Shown here: positions 28,581 through 38,058 of the stretch, in pieces
Numbering within the stretch: the first letter of the stretch is position 1
How the letters are laid out: the number at the start of each line of letters is the position of its first letter
Source: Streptomyces venezuelae ATCC 10712
Lineage (GTDB): Bacteria > Actinomycetota > Actinomycetes > Streptomycetales > Streptomycetaceae
DNA length: 64,000 nt
Reading direction: 5' to 3'
Assembly: GCF_008639165.1 (NCBI RefSeq)
Contig: NZ_CP029197.1
Coordinates: forward strand, 3,968,001 to 4,032,000
The notes under the pieces: model-generated
Databases searched by the model: none
Told to the model about the DNA's origin: nothing
Seen by the model: the letters and a program-made list of their open reading frames with translations, nothing else
Made by a program: the position numbers and the translations under genes

Positions 28581-28611
28581 GTGCTGATGTATCGACTCGA
28601 TACATCAGCAC
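28581..28611. promoter_or_regulatory. 31-bp perfect palindrome, probable PadR operator
   Basis: Two 15-bp arms (GTGCTGATGTATCGA / TCGATACATCAGCAC) flank one central C. The core ATGTATCGA-C-TCGATACAT has the size and AT-rich symmetry of PadR operators. It lies between padR and the gene-poor 28612-28915 stretch, in which nothing but a doubtful 56-codon frame and the promoter of the PBP gene is expected. Confidence 0.75.
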
Positions 28612-28748
28612 GATAGAACGGCCCCTGTGTCTCGACAAGTGGGACCGCCGTGACCGGCGTCACATCGTCAATTCACAGCGATCGACTTGCCTGATTTGGG
28701 GTGAACTCCGGCCCTAGGTGGGTTTTGGCCGTGCGTAGGCTGTGCGCC

Positions 28749-28919
28749 ATGCAGATCACCGGGAACCGAGCGATGCCCAGGGGCGTCAGTGCTCCGGGTG
28801 ACCGGCTGCGACACGGAGGGACTTCCGATGAGGTTCCGGCCGTGCGCATTTCGGGGGGACCGGAACTCAACTGCCGCTTCCAGGCGTATGCGCCTGCCCG
28901 AGGAGTAGTCGTTCGATGA
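28749..28919 (+). CDS. Doubtful small ORF upstream of the PBP gene
   Basis: 56 codons from ATG 28749, ending in a TGA that overlaps the PBP start codon (ATGA). The overlap would allow translational coupling, but there is no clear ribosome site, no recognisable domain, and codon use is not strongly biased. It may be only the untranslated leader of the PBP gene. Confidence 0.22.
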   Translation: MQITGNRAMPRGVSAPGDRLRHGGTSDEVPAVRISGGPELNCRFQAYAPARGVVVR

Positions 28920-31666
28920 GCGAGCATCGTCGCAAAATGCCGCCGCAGCAGCCGCCGACGGGTGGTCGCGCGGCGGCACGGCGCGCCGCCCAGCAGCCGG
29001 TGGGCCGCAGGTCGGCCCCGGTCCAAGACGTCGGTACGGGGGCCCCTTCGGCCTCGTACGGGCCTGCCTCCTCCGCCGGCGAGGAGCAGCGTCCCTACGG
29101 GGGCCGGGCCGAGGCCCGCCGTGCCGCCCAGCGCGGCAGCCGCCGGAGGGGGGCCGACGCCGGCCCCGGGGGCCCTGGTGGTTCCGGTGGCGGACGGCGT
29201 GGTGGCGGCGGCGGTGGCGGCCGTGGCAGTGGCCCGGGGCGCGGCTCAGGAGGCCGCCCGCCGGGCAAGAAGCGGCTGATCGACTACCCGAGGTACGGGA
29301 AGTACGGCTGGCGTCGCTGGATGCCGTCGTGGAAGCTCGTGACGGGCACGTTCCTGGTCTGCGTCGGGATACTGATGGGCGGCGCGGTCTTCGCGTACTC
29401 CAACGTGGTGATCCCGAAGGAGGACGACACCGCGACGTCGCAGAACAACATCTACTACTGGGCCGACGGCTCGCGCATGGCCGCGACCGGCAGCGGCACC
29501 AACCGGCAGATCATCGGGATCGAGCAGATCCCGAAGGTGATGCAGGAGGCCGTGGTCTCGGCCGAGAACAAGACCTTCTGGGACGACTCGGGCATCGACC
29601 CGATGGGCATCGGCCGCGCCGTGTGGAACATGGCCAAGGGCGGCGAGACCCAGGGTGGCTCGACGATCACCCAGCAGTACGTGAAGAACAACCGTCTGAA
29701 CGACCAGTCGCAGACGGTGACCCGGAAGGTGAAGGAACTCTTCATCTCCATGAAGGTCGGCAACGAGCTCGAGAAGTCCGACATCATGGCCGGCTATCTG
29801 AACACCGCGTACTACGGCCGCGGTGCCTACGGCATCCAGGCCGCGTCGCGCGCGTACTTCGACAAGGACGCCAAGCAGCTCAACGCCAGCGAGTCGGCAC
29901 TGCTCGCCGCGGTGCTGAAGGGCGCGACGTACTACGACCCGGGCGGCTACCCGGAGATCGACCCCGAGGCCACTCCCGAGAAGAACACCGACCGCGCCAC
30001 CAAGCGGTGGAAGTGGATCCTCGACGAGATGGTCAACGACAACAAGATCACCGCCGCGGAGCGCGCCAAGTACACGACCTTCCCGAAGGTGCAGAAGCGC
30101 AAGCAGGACGCCCAGCTGACCGGCCAGATCGGCTACCTGGTCAGCACGGCCAAGGCGAACTTCATCAACAGCAACACCGAGGGGATCGGCGCCAAGGAGC
30201 TGGAGCGCGGCGGCTACGAGATCCACACCACCTTCGACAAGAAGAAGGTGGCCTCGATGGAGCAGTCGGTCAAGAAGATCCTCGACGAGTACATCGACCC
30301 GAAGAAGCGGCCGGACACCGACACCAACGTGCAGTTCGGTGGCGCCTCCGTGGACACGAAGACCGGTGCGATCGTCGCGATCTACGGCGGTGTCGACGCC
30401 ACCAAGCACTTCACGAACAACGCCGACCCGACCGGTGCCCAGGTCGGCTCGACCTTCAAGCCCTTCGTGCTGGCCGCCGCGATGCAGTACGGCATCCGCG
30501 ACAAGGACCTGGGGCCGGTGCAGGACGCCAGCAGCCGGACCATCGTCGACCCGGACAAGAGCCGCTACTCCGGCAAGGACGAGCTGAAGGTCCGCAAGTA
30601 CAACGGCGAGATCTGGCACGACGAGAAGGGCAAGGAGTGGCTCCAGACCAATGACGACGGCGCGAGCTACGGCAACATGTCCCTCCGCGAGGCGATGATC
30701 CGCTCGGCGAACTCGCCGTACGTGCAGCTCGGCATGGACGTCGGCATCGACAAGGTCCGTGAGACCGCCATCGCGGCCGGCCTGCGCAAGGAGTCGCTCG
30801 TCCAGGGCGAGGTGCCCTCGTTCTCCCTCGGTATCTCCAGCCCGAGCGCGATCCGGATGGCGGGCGCCTACGCGACCTTCGCCAACAACGGCGAGCAGAA
30901 CGACCCGTTCTCGGTGACCAAGGTGTCCAAGGGCGGCAAGACGATCTACGAGCACAAGTCGGCCACCAAGGAGGCCTTCTCCTCGGCGATCGCCAGCAAC
31001 GTCACCGACGTCCTACGGGACGTCGTGGAGAACCCCAAGGGCACCGGCCGCAAGGCCGCCATCGAGGGCCGTGACGTGGCCGGCAAGACCGGTACGACCG
31101 ACGGCAACAAGTCGGCCTGGTTCGTGGGCTACACCGCGCAGCTGGCCACGGCCATCGACATGTACCGGTTCGACGACGACGAGACCAAGAAGAACCGCGA
31201 GTTCCAGGAGATGTTCGGCACGGGTGACCAGCCGAAGATCCACGGTTCTTCGTTCCCCTCGCGGATCTGGAAGGACTACATGACCGATGCCGTGGAGGGC
31301 ATGCCGGTCGTGAGCTTCCCGGAGCCGGAGAAGCTGGACGGCGCCAAGCCGGTCTTCGGTGGCGGCGCCACCAGCCCGACGCCGACGCCGACGGCCACCC
31401 CGACGCCCACCGAGACGACGGCGACGCCGACCACGACTCCCCCGACGACGCCGACCACGACTCCCCCGGCGACCAAGACGCCCAAGCCGGGCAAGACGAC
31501 CTGCAGCGTCTGGGACTGGGACTGCAACCACACCGGGGAGCCGGGCGACCCCGGCGGCAACACTGGCAAGCCGACCGACACGGCGACCCCGACCGATACG
31601 CCGACGCCGACCGACACGGAGACCAACGGCCACGGCAAACCGAACGACGGGACCTGGATCCCCTGA
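28916..31666 (+). CDS. Bifunctional class A penicillin-binding protein
   Basis: 916 aa. A cytoplasmic Arg/Ala/Gly-rich N-terminus (about 1-135) precedes one membrane anchor (about 142-165). The GT51 transglycosylase domain has its catalytic Glu in AENKTFW near residue 217 and GGSTITQQYVKN further on. The transpeptidase domain has SxxK (STFK, Ser512), SAN in RSANSPYVQ, and KTGT starting at Lys724. A Thr/Pro-rich tail of about 100 residues ends the protein and contains a CSVWDWDCNH segment with two cysteines. It polymerises and cross-links peptidoglycan outside the membrane. GAGGAG lies upstream of the ATG. Confidence 0.95.
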   Translation: MSEHRRKMPPQQPPTGGRAAARRAAQQPVGRRSAPVQDVGTGAPSASYGPASSAGEEQRPYGGRAEARRAAQRGSRRRGADAGPGGPGGSGGGRRGGGGGGGRGSGPGRGSGGRPPGKKRLIDYPRYGKYGWRRWMPSWKLVTGTFLVCVGILMGGAVFAYSNVVIPKEDDTATSQNNIYYWADGSRMAATGSGTNRQIIGIEQIPKVMQEAVVSAENKTFWDDSGIDPMGIGRAVWNMAKGGETQGGSTITQQYVKNNRLNDQSQTVTRKVKELFISMKVGNELEKSDIMAGYLNTAYYGRGAYGIQAASRAYFDKDAKQLNASESALLAAVLKGATYYDPGGYPEIDPEATPEKNTDRATKRWKWILDEMVNDNKITAAERAKYTTFPKVQKRKQDAQLTGQIGYLVSTAKANFINSNTEGIGAKELERGGYEIHTTFDKKKVASMEQSVKKILDEYIDPKKRPDTDTNVQFGGASVDTKTGAIVAIYGGVDATKHFTNNADPTGAQVGSTFKPFVLAAAMQYGIRDKDLGPVQDASSRTIVDPDKSRYSGKDELKVRKYNGEIWHDEKGKEWLQTNDDGASYGNMSLREAMIRSANSPYVQLGMDVGIDKVRETAIAAGLRKESLVQGEVPSFSLGISSPSAIRMAGAYATFANNGEQNDPFSVTKVSKGGKTIYEHKSATKEAFSSAIASNVTDVLRDVVENPKGTGRKAAIEGRDVAGKTGTTDGNKSAWFVGYTAQLATAIDMYRFDDDETKKNREFQEMFGTGDQPKIHGSSFPSRIWKDYMTDAVEGMPVVSFPEPEKLDGAKPVFGGGATSPTPTPTATPTPTETTATPTTTPPTTPTTTPPATKTPKPGKTTCSVWDWDCNHTGEPGDPGGNTGKPTDTATPTDTPTPTDTETNGHGKPNDGTWIP

Positions 31667-31684
31667 TCCTCCGTCGGGCGTCCT

Positions 31685-31742
31685 CGAGGGCCGCCGCGCT
31701 CCGCTCCGTACCTCGCGTACGGGCCGGGCGCGGCGGCCCTCG
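31685..31742 (+). terminator. Forked hairpin terminator after the PBP gene
   Basis: A perfect 15-bp outer stem (CGAGGGCCGCCGCGC / GCGCGGCGGCCCTCG) encloses a 28-nt loop that itself folds on CGTAC-CTCG-CGTACG. It is followed by CCGTTTTC. Confidence 0.78.
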
Positions 31743-31777
31743 CCGTTTTCACCGGCGCGTACGGCAGGATGTCCCCC

Positions 31778-33295
31778 ATGCCGAGCCTCCAGAAGACGAG
31801 TGCGCCGCAGGACCGGCCGCAGGGCCGCCCGCAGACGGTCATCCCCACCCACCGGGACAAGGTGGCCGCCGCGGGCAGCGAACTGATCGGCGGCCCCTAC
31901 GGCCGCCGGGCCGCGACCGGCACCGGGCAGATGACGCCGGTGCGGGTGATCGCCCTCGTGGCCATCGGCATGTTCGCCCTCGGCATGGTGCAGAAGCTGC
32001 CCTGCTACAACTGGGCCTGGTTCCGGGGCACGACCTCCCAGTACACCCACGCCTGCTACTCCGACATCCCGCACCTGTTCTCGGGGCGGGGCTTCGCCGA
32101 GGGCCTGGTGCCCTACTTCGACCGGCTGGGCGGCGACATACCGTTCCTGGAGTACCCGGTCCTGACGGGCCTCTTCATGGAGGTCGCGTCCTGGCTGACG
32201 CCGGGCGGCGGCGACACGATGCAGCGCGAGCAGTCGTACTGGCTGGCCAACGCCGGGATGCTGATGGTCTGCGCGGCCGTCCTCGCGGTCTGTGTGACCC
32301 GCACGCACCGGCTGCGCCCCTGGGACGGGCTGCTCGTCGCCCTGGCGCCCTCGGTGGCGCTCACCGCCACGATCAACTGGGACCTGCTGGCCGTCGCGCT
32401 GACCGCCGCGGCGGTCCTGATGTGGGCGCGGAGCCGGCCGCTGGCCTTCGGCATCCTGCTCGGCCTGGCCACGGCCGCCAAGTTCTACCCGATACTGCTC
32501 CTCTGCCCGCTGCTGATGCTCTGCTGGCGGGCCGGGAAGTGGCGGGAGTACGGGACCGCGGTGCTGGGCGCGGCCGGGGCGTGGCTGGTGGTGAACCTGC
32601 CCGTGATGCTGCTGGCCCCCGAGGGCTGGAAGCAGTTCTTCCTCTTCAGCCGGGACCGGAACGTCGACTTCGGTTCCGTCTGGCTGCTGGTCAGCCAGCG
32701 CACCGGGGACGCGATCCCGCCGGGCCGGGCCAACCTGTACGCGCTGCTGCTCATGCTGGCGGCCGTCGCCGGCCTCGCCTACCTGGCGTTCACGGCGCCC
32801 CGCAGGCCCCGCTTCGTCCAGCTGGCCTTCCTGGTCGTCGCCGCCTTCGTGCTGACCAACAAGGTCTACTCGCCGCAATACGTGCTGTGGCTGGTCCCGC
32901 TGGCGGTGCTCGCCCGGCCGCGCTGGCGCGACTTCCTGATCTGGCAGGCCTGCGAGGTGGCGTACTTCACCGGTGTCTGGATGTACCTGGCGTTCACGAC
33001 CAGCGGCAACAGCAAGCAGGGCCTGCCGGTCGACGGCTACCAGTTCGCGATCGTCCTGCACCTGCTCGGCACCCTGTACCTGTGCGCGATGGTCGTACGG
33101 GACATCCTGACGCCCGAGAAGGACCCGGTCCGGCAGGACGGCGGGGACGACCCCTCCGGGGGCGTCCTGGACGGCGCCGAGGACCGCGTCGTCGCGGGCA
33201 GGGCCGCGCACCCGGCCCGGCACGCGGCCGCGGCCCTTGAGGACGGTCTCCGGGTGGAATGGGGAACCCCCGGGGGCCAGGCCTCCCGGGGGTGA
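31778..33295 (+). CDS. GT87 family polyprenyl-phosphate mannosyltransferase-like protein
   Basis: 505 aa integral membrane protein with 9-11 hydrophobic segments and the DUF2029/GT87 layout: a first extracellular loop with Asp-containing YSDIPHLF and GDIPFLEYPVLTGLF, and later NKVYSPQYVLWLVP. GT-C enzymes of this family use polyprenyl-phosphate-mannose to glycosylate lipids, glycans or proteins outside the membrane. The ATG at 31778 is preferred to 31769 by spacing from AGGA. It lies next to PBP and FemX, so a wall or envelope substrate is plausible. Confidence 0.82.
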   Translation: MPSLQKTSAPQDRPQGRPQTVIPTHRDKVAAAGSELIGGPYGRRAATGTGQMTPVRVIALVAIGMFALGMVQKLPCYNWAWFRGTTSQYTHACYSDIPHLFSGRGFAEGLVPYFDRLGGDIPFLEYPVLTGLFMEVASWLTPGGGDTMQREQSYWLANAGMLMVCAAVLAVCVTRTHRLRPWDGLLVALAPSVALTATINWDLLAVALTAAAVLMWARSRPLAFGILLGLATAAKFYPILLLCPLLMLCWRAGKWREYGTAVLGAAGAWLVVNLPVMLLAPEGWKQFFLFSRDRNVDFGSVWLLVSQRTGDAIPPGRANLYALLLMLAAVAGLAYLAFTAPRRPRFVQLAFLVVAAFVLTNKVYSPQYVLWLVPLAVLARPRWRDFLIWQACEVAYFTGVWMYLAFTTSGNSKQGLPVDGYQFAIVLHLLGTLYLCAMVVRDILTPEKDPVRQDGGDDPSGGVLDGAEDRVVAGRAAHPARHAAAALEDGLRVEWGTPGGQASRG

Positions 33296-33310
33296 GCGGA
33301 TCCGGCCGGC

Positions 33311-34342
33311 TCAGCGCTCCACGAGCCGGTCGAACTGCGTCGTCGTGTGCCGCAGATGGGCCACCAGTTCGTCGCCGACCCGGGGCTCCTGCGCGTCGGA
33401 CGGCACGAACAGGATCGACACCTGCATATGCGGCGGCTCGGCGAACCAGCGCTGCTTGCCGGCCCACACGAACGGCGAGAGGTTGCGGTTGACGGTGGCG
33501 AGACCGGCCCGCGCGACGCCCTTGGCACGCGGCATGACGCCGTGCATCGCCTTGGGAGCCTCCAGGCCGACGCCGTGCGAGGTACCGCCGGCGACGACGA
33601 CCAGCCAGCCGTCCGAAGCGGCCTTCTGCTGGCGGTAGCCGAAGCGGTCGCCCTTGGCGACCCGGGTCACGTCGAGGACCGCACCCCGGTACTCCGTGGC
33701 CTCGTGGTCGCCCAGCCACAGCCGGGTGCCGATCCGGGCGCGGAAGCGGGTCTGCGGGAACTGCTGCTGGAGCCTGGCCTGCTCCTCCGCCCGCAGGTGG
33801 CTGACGAACATGGTGTGCAGCGGCAGCCGGGCGGCCCGCAGCCGGTCCATCCAGCCGATGACCTCCTCGACGGCGTCCGTGCCGTCCGGGCGGTCCAGGG
33901 GCAGGTGCAGCGCGAAGCCTTCGAGGCGGACGTCCTCGATGGCCGAGTGGAGCTGCGGGAGCTCCTCCTCGCGGACGCCGTGCCGCTTCATCGAGCTCAT
34001 GCACTCGATGACGACCCGGGCGCCCACGAGGGCGTGGACGCCGTCCACGGACGACACGGAGCGGATGACCCGGTCGGGCAGCGGAACCGGTTCCTCACCC
34101 CGGCGGAACGGGGTGAGGACCAGCAGGTCGCCGCTGAACCAGTCCTTGATCTTCGCGGCCTCGTACGTGGTGCCCACGGCCAGCATGTCGGCACCGAACC
34201 GCGCCGCCTCGTCCGCGAGGCGCTCGTGGCCGAAGCCGTAGCCGTTGCCCTTGCAGACCGGGATCACGCCGGGGAACTGGTCGATGACGGTCTTCTGGTG
34301 CGCGCGCCAGCGAGCGGTGTCGACGTAGAGGGAGAGCGCCAT
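33311..34342 (-). CDS. Alanine-racemase-like PLP protein lacking the catalytic tyrosine motif
   Basis: 343 aa. The N-terminal PLP barrel shows the lysine in PVCKGNGYGFG (Lys31). The C-terminal beta domain is recognisable by RVAKGDRFGYR. The motif that supplies the catalytic tyrosine in true racemases (GYxDG) is replaced by AGGTSHGVG, and the usual CMD segment is also missing. It may be a PLP enzyme or binding protein with another role. The ATG at 34342 follows AAGG; the upstream M at 34381 is unlikely. It sits 82 bp downstream of femX on the same strand, which suggests a shared pathway in peptidoglycan branching. Confidence 0.75.
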   Translation of the reverse strand: MALSLYVDTARWRAHQKTVIDQFPGVIPVCKGNGYGFGHERLADEAARFGADMLAVGTTYEAAKIKDWFSGDLLVLTPFRRGEEPVPLPDRVIRSVSSVDGVHALVGARVVIECMSSMKRHGVREEELPQLHSAIEDVRLEGFALHLPLDRPDGTDAVEEVIGWMDRLRAARLPLHTMFVSHLRAEEQARLQQQFPQTRFRARIGTRLWLGDHEATEYRGAVLDVTRVAKGDRFGYRQQKAASDGWLVVVAGGTSHGVGLEAPKAMHGVMPRAKGVARAGLATVNRNLSPFVWAGKQRWFAEPPHMQVSILFVPSDAQEPRVGDELVAHLRHTTTQFDRLVER

Positions 34343-34424
34343 GGCCGGCCCGGAACCTTTCTGATGGCAGCGGTGTATCAAAGGTATGTACGAGATTACG
34401 GAAACGTCAGCGACACGACAGGGC

Positions 34425-35543
34425 TCAGCGGCGCGACATGTAGATGTCCAGGGCCTTGTGCAGCAGCTTGTTCAGCGGGAAGTCCCACTCGCCGACGTAC
34501 TCGACGGCCTCGCCGCCCGTGCCCACCTTGAACTGGATGAGCCCGAAGAGGTGGTCGGTCTCGTCGAGCGAGTCCGAGATGCCCCGCAGGTCGTAGACGG
34601 TCGCGCCCATCGCGTACGCGTCGCGCAGCATCCGCCACTGCATCGCGTTCGAGGGCCGGACCTCACGGCCGATGTTGTCGGAGGCTCCGTAGGAGTACCA
34701 GACGTGTCCGCCGACGACGAGCATCGTCGCCGCGGAGAGGTTCACGCCGTTGTGGCGCGCGAAGTACAGGCGCATGCGGTTGGGGTCCTCGCTGTTGAGG
34801 ACGGTCCACATGCGCTGGAAGTACGAGAGCGGGCGGGGCCGGAAGTGGTCGCGGACGGCCGTGATCTCGTACAGCCGCTGCCACTCGGCCAGGTCCTCGT
34901 AGCCGCCCTGGACGACCTCGACACCGGCCTTCTCGGCCTTCTTGATGTTGCGGCGCCACAGCTGGTTGAAGCCCTTGAGGACGTCGTCGAGCGAGCGGTT
35001 CGCGAGGGGCACCTGGAAGACGTAGCGGGGCTGCACGTCACCGAAGCCGGCGCCGCCGTCCTCGGCCTGCTGCCAGCCCATCTTCCGCAGCCGGTCCGCG
35101 ACTTCGAAGGCGCGCGGCTCGATGTGGGTGGCCTCGACGTCCTTGAGGCGCTTGACGTCCGGGTCCTGGATGCCGGCCTTGATGGCGGCCGAGTCCCAGC
35201 GCCGGATGACGACCGGCGGGCCCATCTTCACCGAGAAGGCGCCCTGCTGCTTGAGGTGCGCCAGCATCGGCGTCAGCCAGTCGTCGAGATTGGGCGCGTG
35301 CCAGTTGATGACCGGGCCCTCGGGAAGATAGGCCAGGTAGCGCTTGATCTTCGGAAGCTGGCGGTAGAGCACCAGGCCGACGCCGACGAGCTCGCCGCCC
35401 TTGTCGAACCAGCCGAGGTTCTCCGAGCGCCACTCGGTCTTCACATCAGCCCACGCGGGGACCTGGCAGTGGCTCGCGGCGGGCTGGCTCTGGATGTACG
35501 CCAGATGCTGCTCACGGCTGATGGTCCTCAGGGTCAGGCTCAT
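34425..35543 (-). CDS. femX: Peptidoglycan branching enzyme FemX
   Basis: 372 aa Fem-type aminoacyltransferase with two GNAT-like subdomains and an inserted helical arm (LWRRNIKKAEKAGVEVV, about 195-211). FemX enzymes use aminoacyl-tRNA to add the first residue of the interpeptide bridge to lipid II; in S. coelicolor femX is reported essential. C-terminal motifs such as WYSYGASDN and VYDLRGIS match the family. GAGGAG precedes the ATG. Confidence 0.9.
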   Translation of the reverse strand: MSLTLRTISREQHLAYIQSQPAASHCQVPAWADVKTEWRSENLGWFDKGGELVGVGLVLYRQLPKIKRYLAYLPEGPVINWHAPNLDDWLTPMLAHLKQQGAFSVKMGPPVVIRRWDSAAIKAGIQDPDVKRLKDVEATHIEPRAFEVADRLRKMGWQQAEDGGAGFGDVQPRYVFQVPLANRSLDDVLKGFNQLWRRNIKKAEKAGVEVVQGGYEDLAEWQRLYEITAVRDHFRPRPLSYFQRMWTVLNSEDPNRMRLYFARHNGVNLSAATMLVVGGHVWYSYGASDNIGREVRPSNAMQWRMLRDAYAMGATVYDLRGISDSLDETDHLFGLIQFKVGTGGEAVEYVGEWDFPLNKLLHKALDIYMSRR

Positions 35544-35663
35544 GCGGGGCGCTCCTCGGCAGGTGTGTCCCCATCGGTTCAGGGGCTCCGGCTCTCGCGC
35601 CGAAGCCTACTGTGACCGAGGGGCGCCCCGAATGGGTGTGTGCGTCCTGACGTGCCCCTGGGC

Positions 35664-35978
35664 TCAGCTGATGACGCCGCCGAAGAGCCCGCCGTGCGCC
35701 ATGCCGAGGTAGAAGCCGAACGCCGAGGCGCCGAGTCCGAGGATCAGCAGGAAGCGCTCGCGGGTCGTCACGGAGATGAACTGTCCGTAGGCGCCGGTCA
35801 GGATGCCGATCAGGCCGGACCAGGAGCTCAGCAGGTGCAGGTTGTGGAACTGCGCGGTGACGAAGGCGAGGACGCCGAGCACCAGCGTCACTCCGACCAG
35901 GGTGTCCTGGATCGGGTGCGGTTTGCCGTCGGTGGCGAAGAGGGAGTGGCCGGGGTCGGGTCGCATTGCCTGTGCCAT
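35664..35978 (-). CDS. Small conserved membrane protein
   Basis: 104 aa with three predicted membrane segments (about 25-45, 50-68, 75-100; e.g. TLVGVTLVLGVLAFVTAQF). No known domain is recognised. The ATG at 35978 has AGGAGGTG upstream, which decides the start. It lies 120 bp before femX on the same strand. Confidence 0.75.
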   Translation of the reverse strand: MAQAMRPDPGHSLFATDGKPHPIQDTLVGVTLVLGVLAFVTAQFHNLHLLSSWSGLIGILTGAYGQFISVTTRERFLLILGLGASAFGFYLGMAHGGLFGGVIS

Positions 35979-36261
35979 GGGGCACCTCCTGGCGTAGCTG
36001 CCGGAAGGCGGCGCATCGTAGCGCCGCCGACATCCGTTGTGTACAGATTGCGTCCCCTCACCAGTGAATTTCAACCGGAGGGCGGTGAGCGGGTACTCTG
36101 TACGGTCTGCACCGGTGTCTGCCCTGGTCCGTCCTGGATCCCGGCGGCGTCCCCCGTTCCGAGGGGTGCTGTCAGTGGTGGCGGATACCGTTGTCTACGC
36201 ATCACGACCCTCCTGCCACGGAACGACCGTGGCCGCTGAGTCCAAAGGAGGTGGGTTCCAC

Positions 36262-36552
36262 ATGCGTCACTACGAGGTGATGGTCATCCTCGACCCCGAT
36301 CTCGAGGAGCGCGCTGTCTCCCCGCTGATCGAGAACTTCCTTTCCGTCGTCCGTGAGGGCAACGGAAAGGTCGAGAAGGTCGACACCTGGGGCCGTCGTC
36401 GTCTCGCCTACGAGATCAAGAAGAAGCCCGAGGGCATCTACTCGGTCATCGACCTGCAGGCCGAGCCTGCGGTCGTCAAGGAGCTCGACCGACAGCTCAA
36501 CCTGAACGAGTCGGTCCTCCGGACCAAGGTCCTCCGTCCCGAGACCCACTGA
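36262..36552 (+). CDS. rpsF: 30S ribosomal protein S6
   Basis: 96 aa protein with the standard S6 fold; it begins [17 protein letters not shown] and ends RPETH. AAAGGAGGTGG lies just upstream. It heads the rpsF-ssb-rpsR-rplI operon. The 283 bp upstream (35979-36261) hold no gene; this leader includes a small CCACGG-N5-CCGTGG hairpin near 36220 and could carry autoregulation, which I could not establish. Confidence 0.97.
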   Translation: MRHYEVMVILDPDLEERAVSPLIENFLSVVREGNGKVEKVDTWGRRRLAYEIKKKPEGIYSVIDLQAEPAVVKELDRQLNLNESVLRTKVLRPETH

Positions 36553-36626
36553 GCTCCTAGCTCAGAGGTCATCGGGTCCGAGTAGCAACAAAGCAGCCAG
36601 AAGCAATCCCGCCGAGAGGTACCCCC

Positions 36627-37217
36627 ATGGCAGGCGAGACCGTCATCACGGTCGTCGGCAATCTTGTCGACGACCCCGAGCTGCGCTTCACCCCGTCCGG
36701 TGCGGCGGTCGCGAAGTTCCGTATCGCGTCCACCCCCCGCACCTTCGACCGTCAGACCAATGAGTGGAAGGACGGCGAGAGCCTGTTCCTCACCTGCTCG
36801 GTCTGGCGCCAGGCGGCGGAGAACGTCGCCGAGTCGCTTCAGCGAGGCATGCGCGTCGTCGTGCAGGGCCGGCTGAAGCAGCGGTCCTACGAGGACCGTG
36901 AGGGCGTCAAGCGCACGGTCTACGAGCTGGACGTCGAGGAAGTCGGCCCCAGCCTCAAGAACGCCACGGCCAAGGTCACCAAGACCACCGGTCGAGGCGG
37001 CCAGGGCGGTTACGGCGGCGGCGGTCAGCAGTCCGGCGGCGGTGGCAGCTGGGGTGGGAACTCCGGCGGTGGCCAGCAGGGTGGTGGCGGTGCTCCCGCC
37101 GACGACCCGTGGGCGACCGGCGGTCCTTCCTCCTCCGGCGGCGGCCAGCAGCAGGGCGGCGGAGGCGGCTGGGGTGGAAACTCCGGCGGCGGCTACTCGG
37201 ACGAGCCCCCCTTCTAG
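36627..37217 (+). CDS. ssb: Single-stranded DNA-binding protein
   Basis: 196 aa. The OB-fold spans about 1-110. A long Gly/Gln-rich linker (about 115-185) follows, and the C-terminus DEPPF is the acidic tip that recruits replication and repair partners. It lies within the ribosomal protein operon, a conserved arrangement. Confidence 0.97.
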   Translation: MAGETVITVVGNLVDDPELRFTPSGAAVAKFRIASTPRTFDRQTNEWKDGESLFLTCSVWRQAAENVAESLQRGMRVVVQGRLKQRSYEDREGVKRTVYELDVEEVGPSLKNATAKVTKTTGRGGQGGYGGGGQQSGGGGSWGGNSGGGQQGGGGAPADDPWATGGPSSSGGGQQQGGGGGWGGNSGGGYSDEPPF

Positions 37218-37272
37218 GGCACGCCCGCGAAGCAGCTCGTACCCCCATTCTTGATCACACAGGAGAAACACC

Positions 37273-37509
37273 ATGGCGAAGCCGCCTGTGCGCAAGCCTA
37301 AGAAGAAGGTCTGCGCGTTCTGCAAGGACAAGACCGCGTACGTGGACTACAAGGACACGAACATGCTGCGGAAGTTCATTTCCGACCGCGGCAAGATCCG
37401 TGCCCGCCGCGTGACCGGCAACTGCACGCAGCACCAGCGTGACGTCGCCACGGCCGTCAAGAACAGCCGTGAGATGGCGCTGCTGCCCTACACGTCCACC
37501 GCGCGATAA
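37273..37509 (+). CDS. rpsR: 30S ribosomal protein S18, zinc-binding form
   Basis: 78 aa S18. It retains a cysteine set (VCAFC near residues 13-17 and NCTQHQ near 53-58), the C+ zinc-ribbon form. In actinobacteria a second, zinc-free S18 copy is often Zur-controlled elsewhere; this is the housekeeping type. Confidence 0.96.
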   Translation: MAKPPVRKPKKKVCAFCKDKTAYVDYKDTNMLRKFISDRGKIRARRVTGNCTQHQRDVATAVKNSREMALLPYTSTAR

Positions 37510-37527
37510 GGAAAGGGTGACCGACTA

Positions 37528-37974
37528 ATGAAGATCATCCTGACCCACGAGGTCTCTGGCCTCGGTGCCGCCGGCGATGTCGTCGACGTCAAGGACGGTT
37601 ACGCCCGCAACTACCTGGTCCCGCGTGGTTTCGCGATCCGCTGGACCAAGGGTGGCGAGCAGGACGTGGCGCAGATCCGCCGCGCCCGCAAGATCCACGA
37701 GATCGCGACCATCGAGCAGGCCAACGAGATCAAGGCCCAGCTCGAGGGCACGAAGGTGCGCCTGGCCGTTCGCTCCGGCGACGCCGGCCGTCTCTTCGGC
37801 TCCGTGACCCCGGCCGACATCGCCTCGGCGATCAAGTCCGCGGGTGGCCCCGACGTCGACAAGCGTCGCGTCGAGCTCGGTTCGCCGATCAAGACCCTGG
37901 GCTCGCACCAGGTGTCCGTGCGTCTGCACGCCGACGTTGCCGCGAAGCTCGGCGTCGAGATCGTCGCCGCGTAA
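37528..37974 (+). CDS. rplI: 50S ribosomal protein L9
   Basis: 148 aa. The N-terminal domain [19 protein letters not shown], the long connecting helix and the C-terminal domain ending [18 protein letters not shown] are complete. Last gene of the operon, followed by a 15-bp stem terminator. Confidence 0.97.
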   Translation: MKIILTHEVSGLGAAGDVVDVKDGYARNYLVPRGFAIRWTKGGEQDVAQIRRARKIHEIATIEQANEIKAQLEGTKVRLAVRSGDAGRLFGSVTPADIASAIKSAGGPDVDKRRVELGSPIKTLGSHQVSVRLHADVAAKLGVEIVAA

Positions 37975-38005
37975 CGCTGCCTCGGCAGTCTGCGCTCAGC
38001 AGTGA

Positions 38006-38039
38006 GGAAGGGCCGCACCCCTCGGGGTGCGGCCCTTCC
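38006..38039 (+). terminator. Terminator after rplI
   Basis: A perfect 15-bp stem (GGAAGGGCCGCACCC / GGGTGCGGCCCTTCC) with loop CTCG. It ends the rpsF operon and probably also the convergent MATE gene. Confidence 0.85.
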
Positions 38040-38042
38040 GCT

Positions 38043-38056
38043 GTTTCACGTGAAAC
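38043..38056. repeat. parS site 8
   Basis: Exact GTTTCACGTGAAAC squeezed between the rplI terminator and the MATE stop codon. Confidence 0.95.
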
Positions 38057-38058
38057 AT

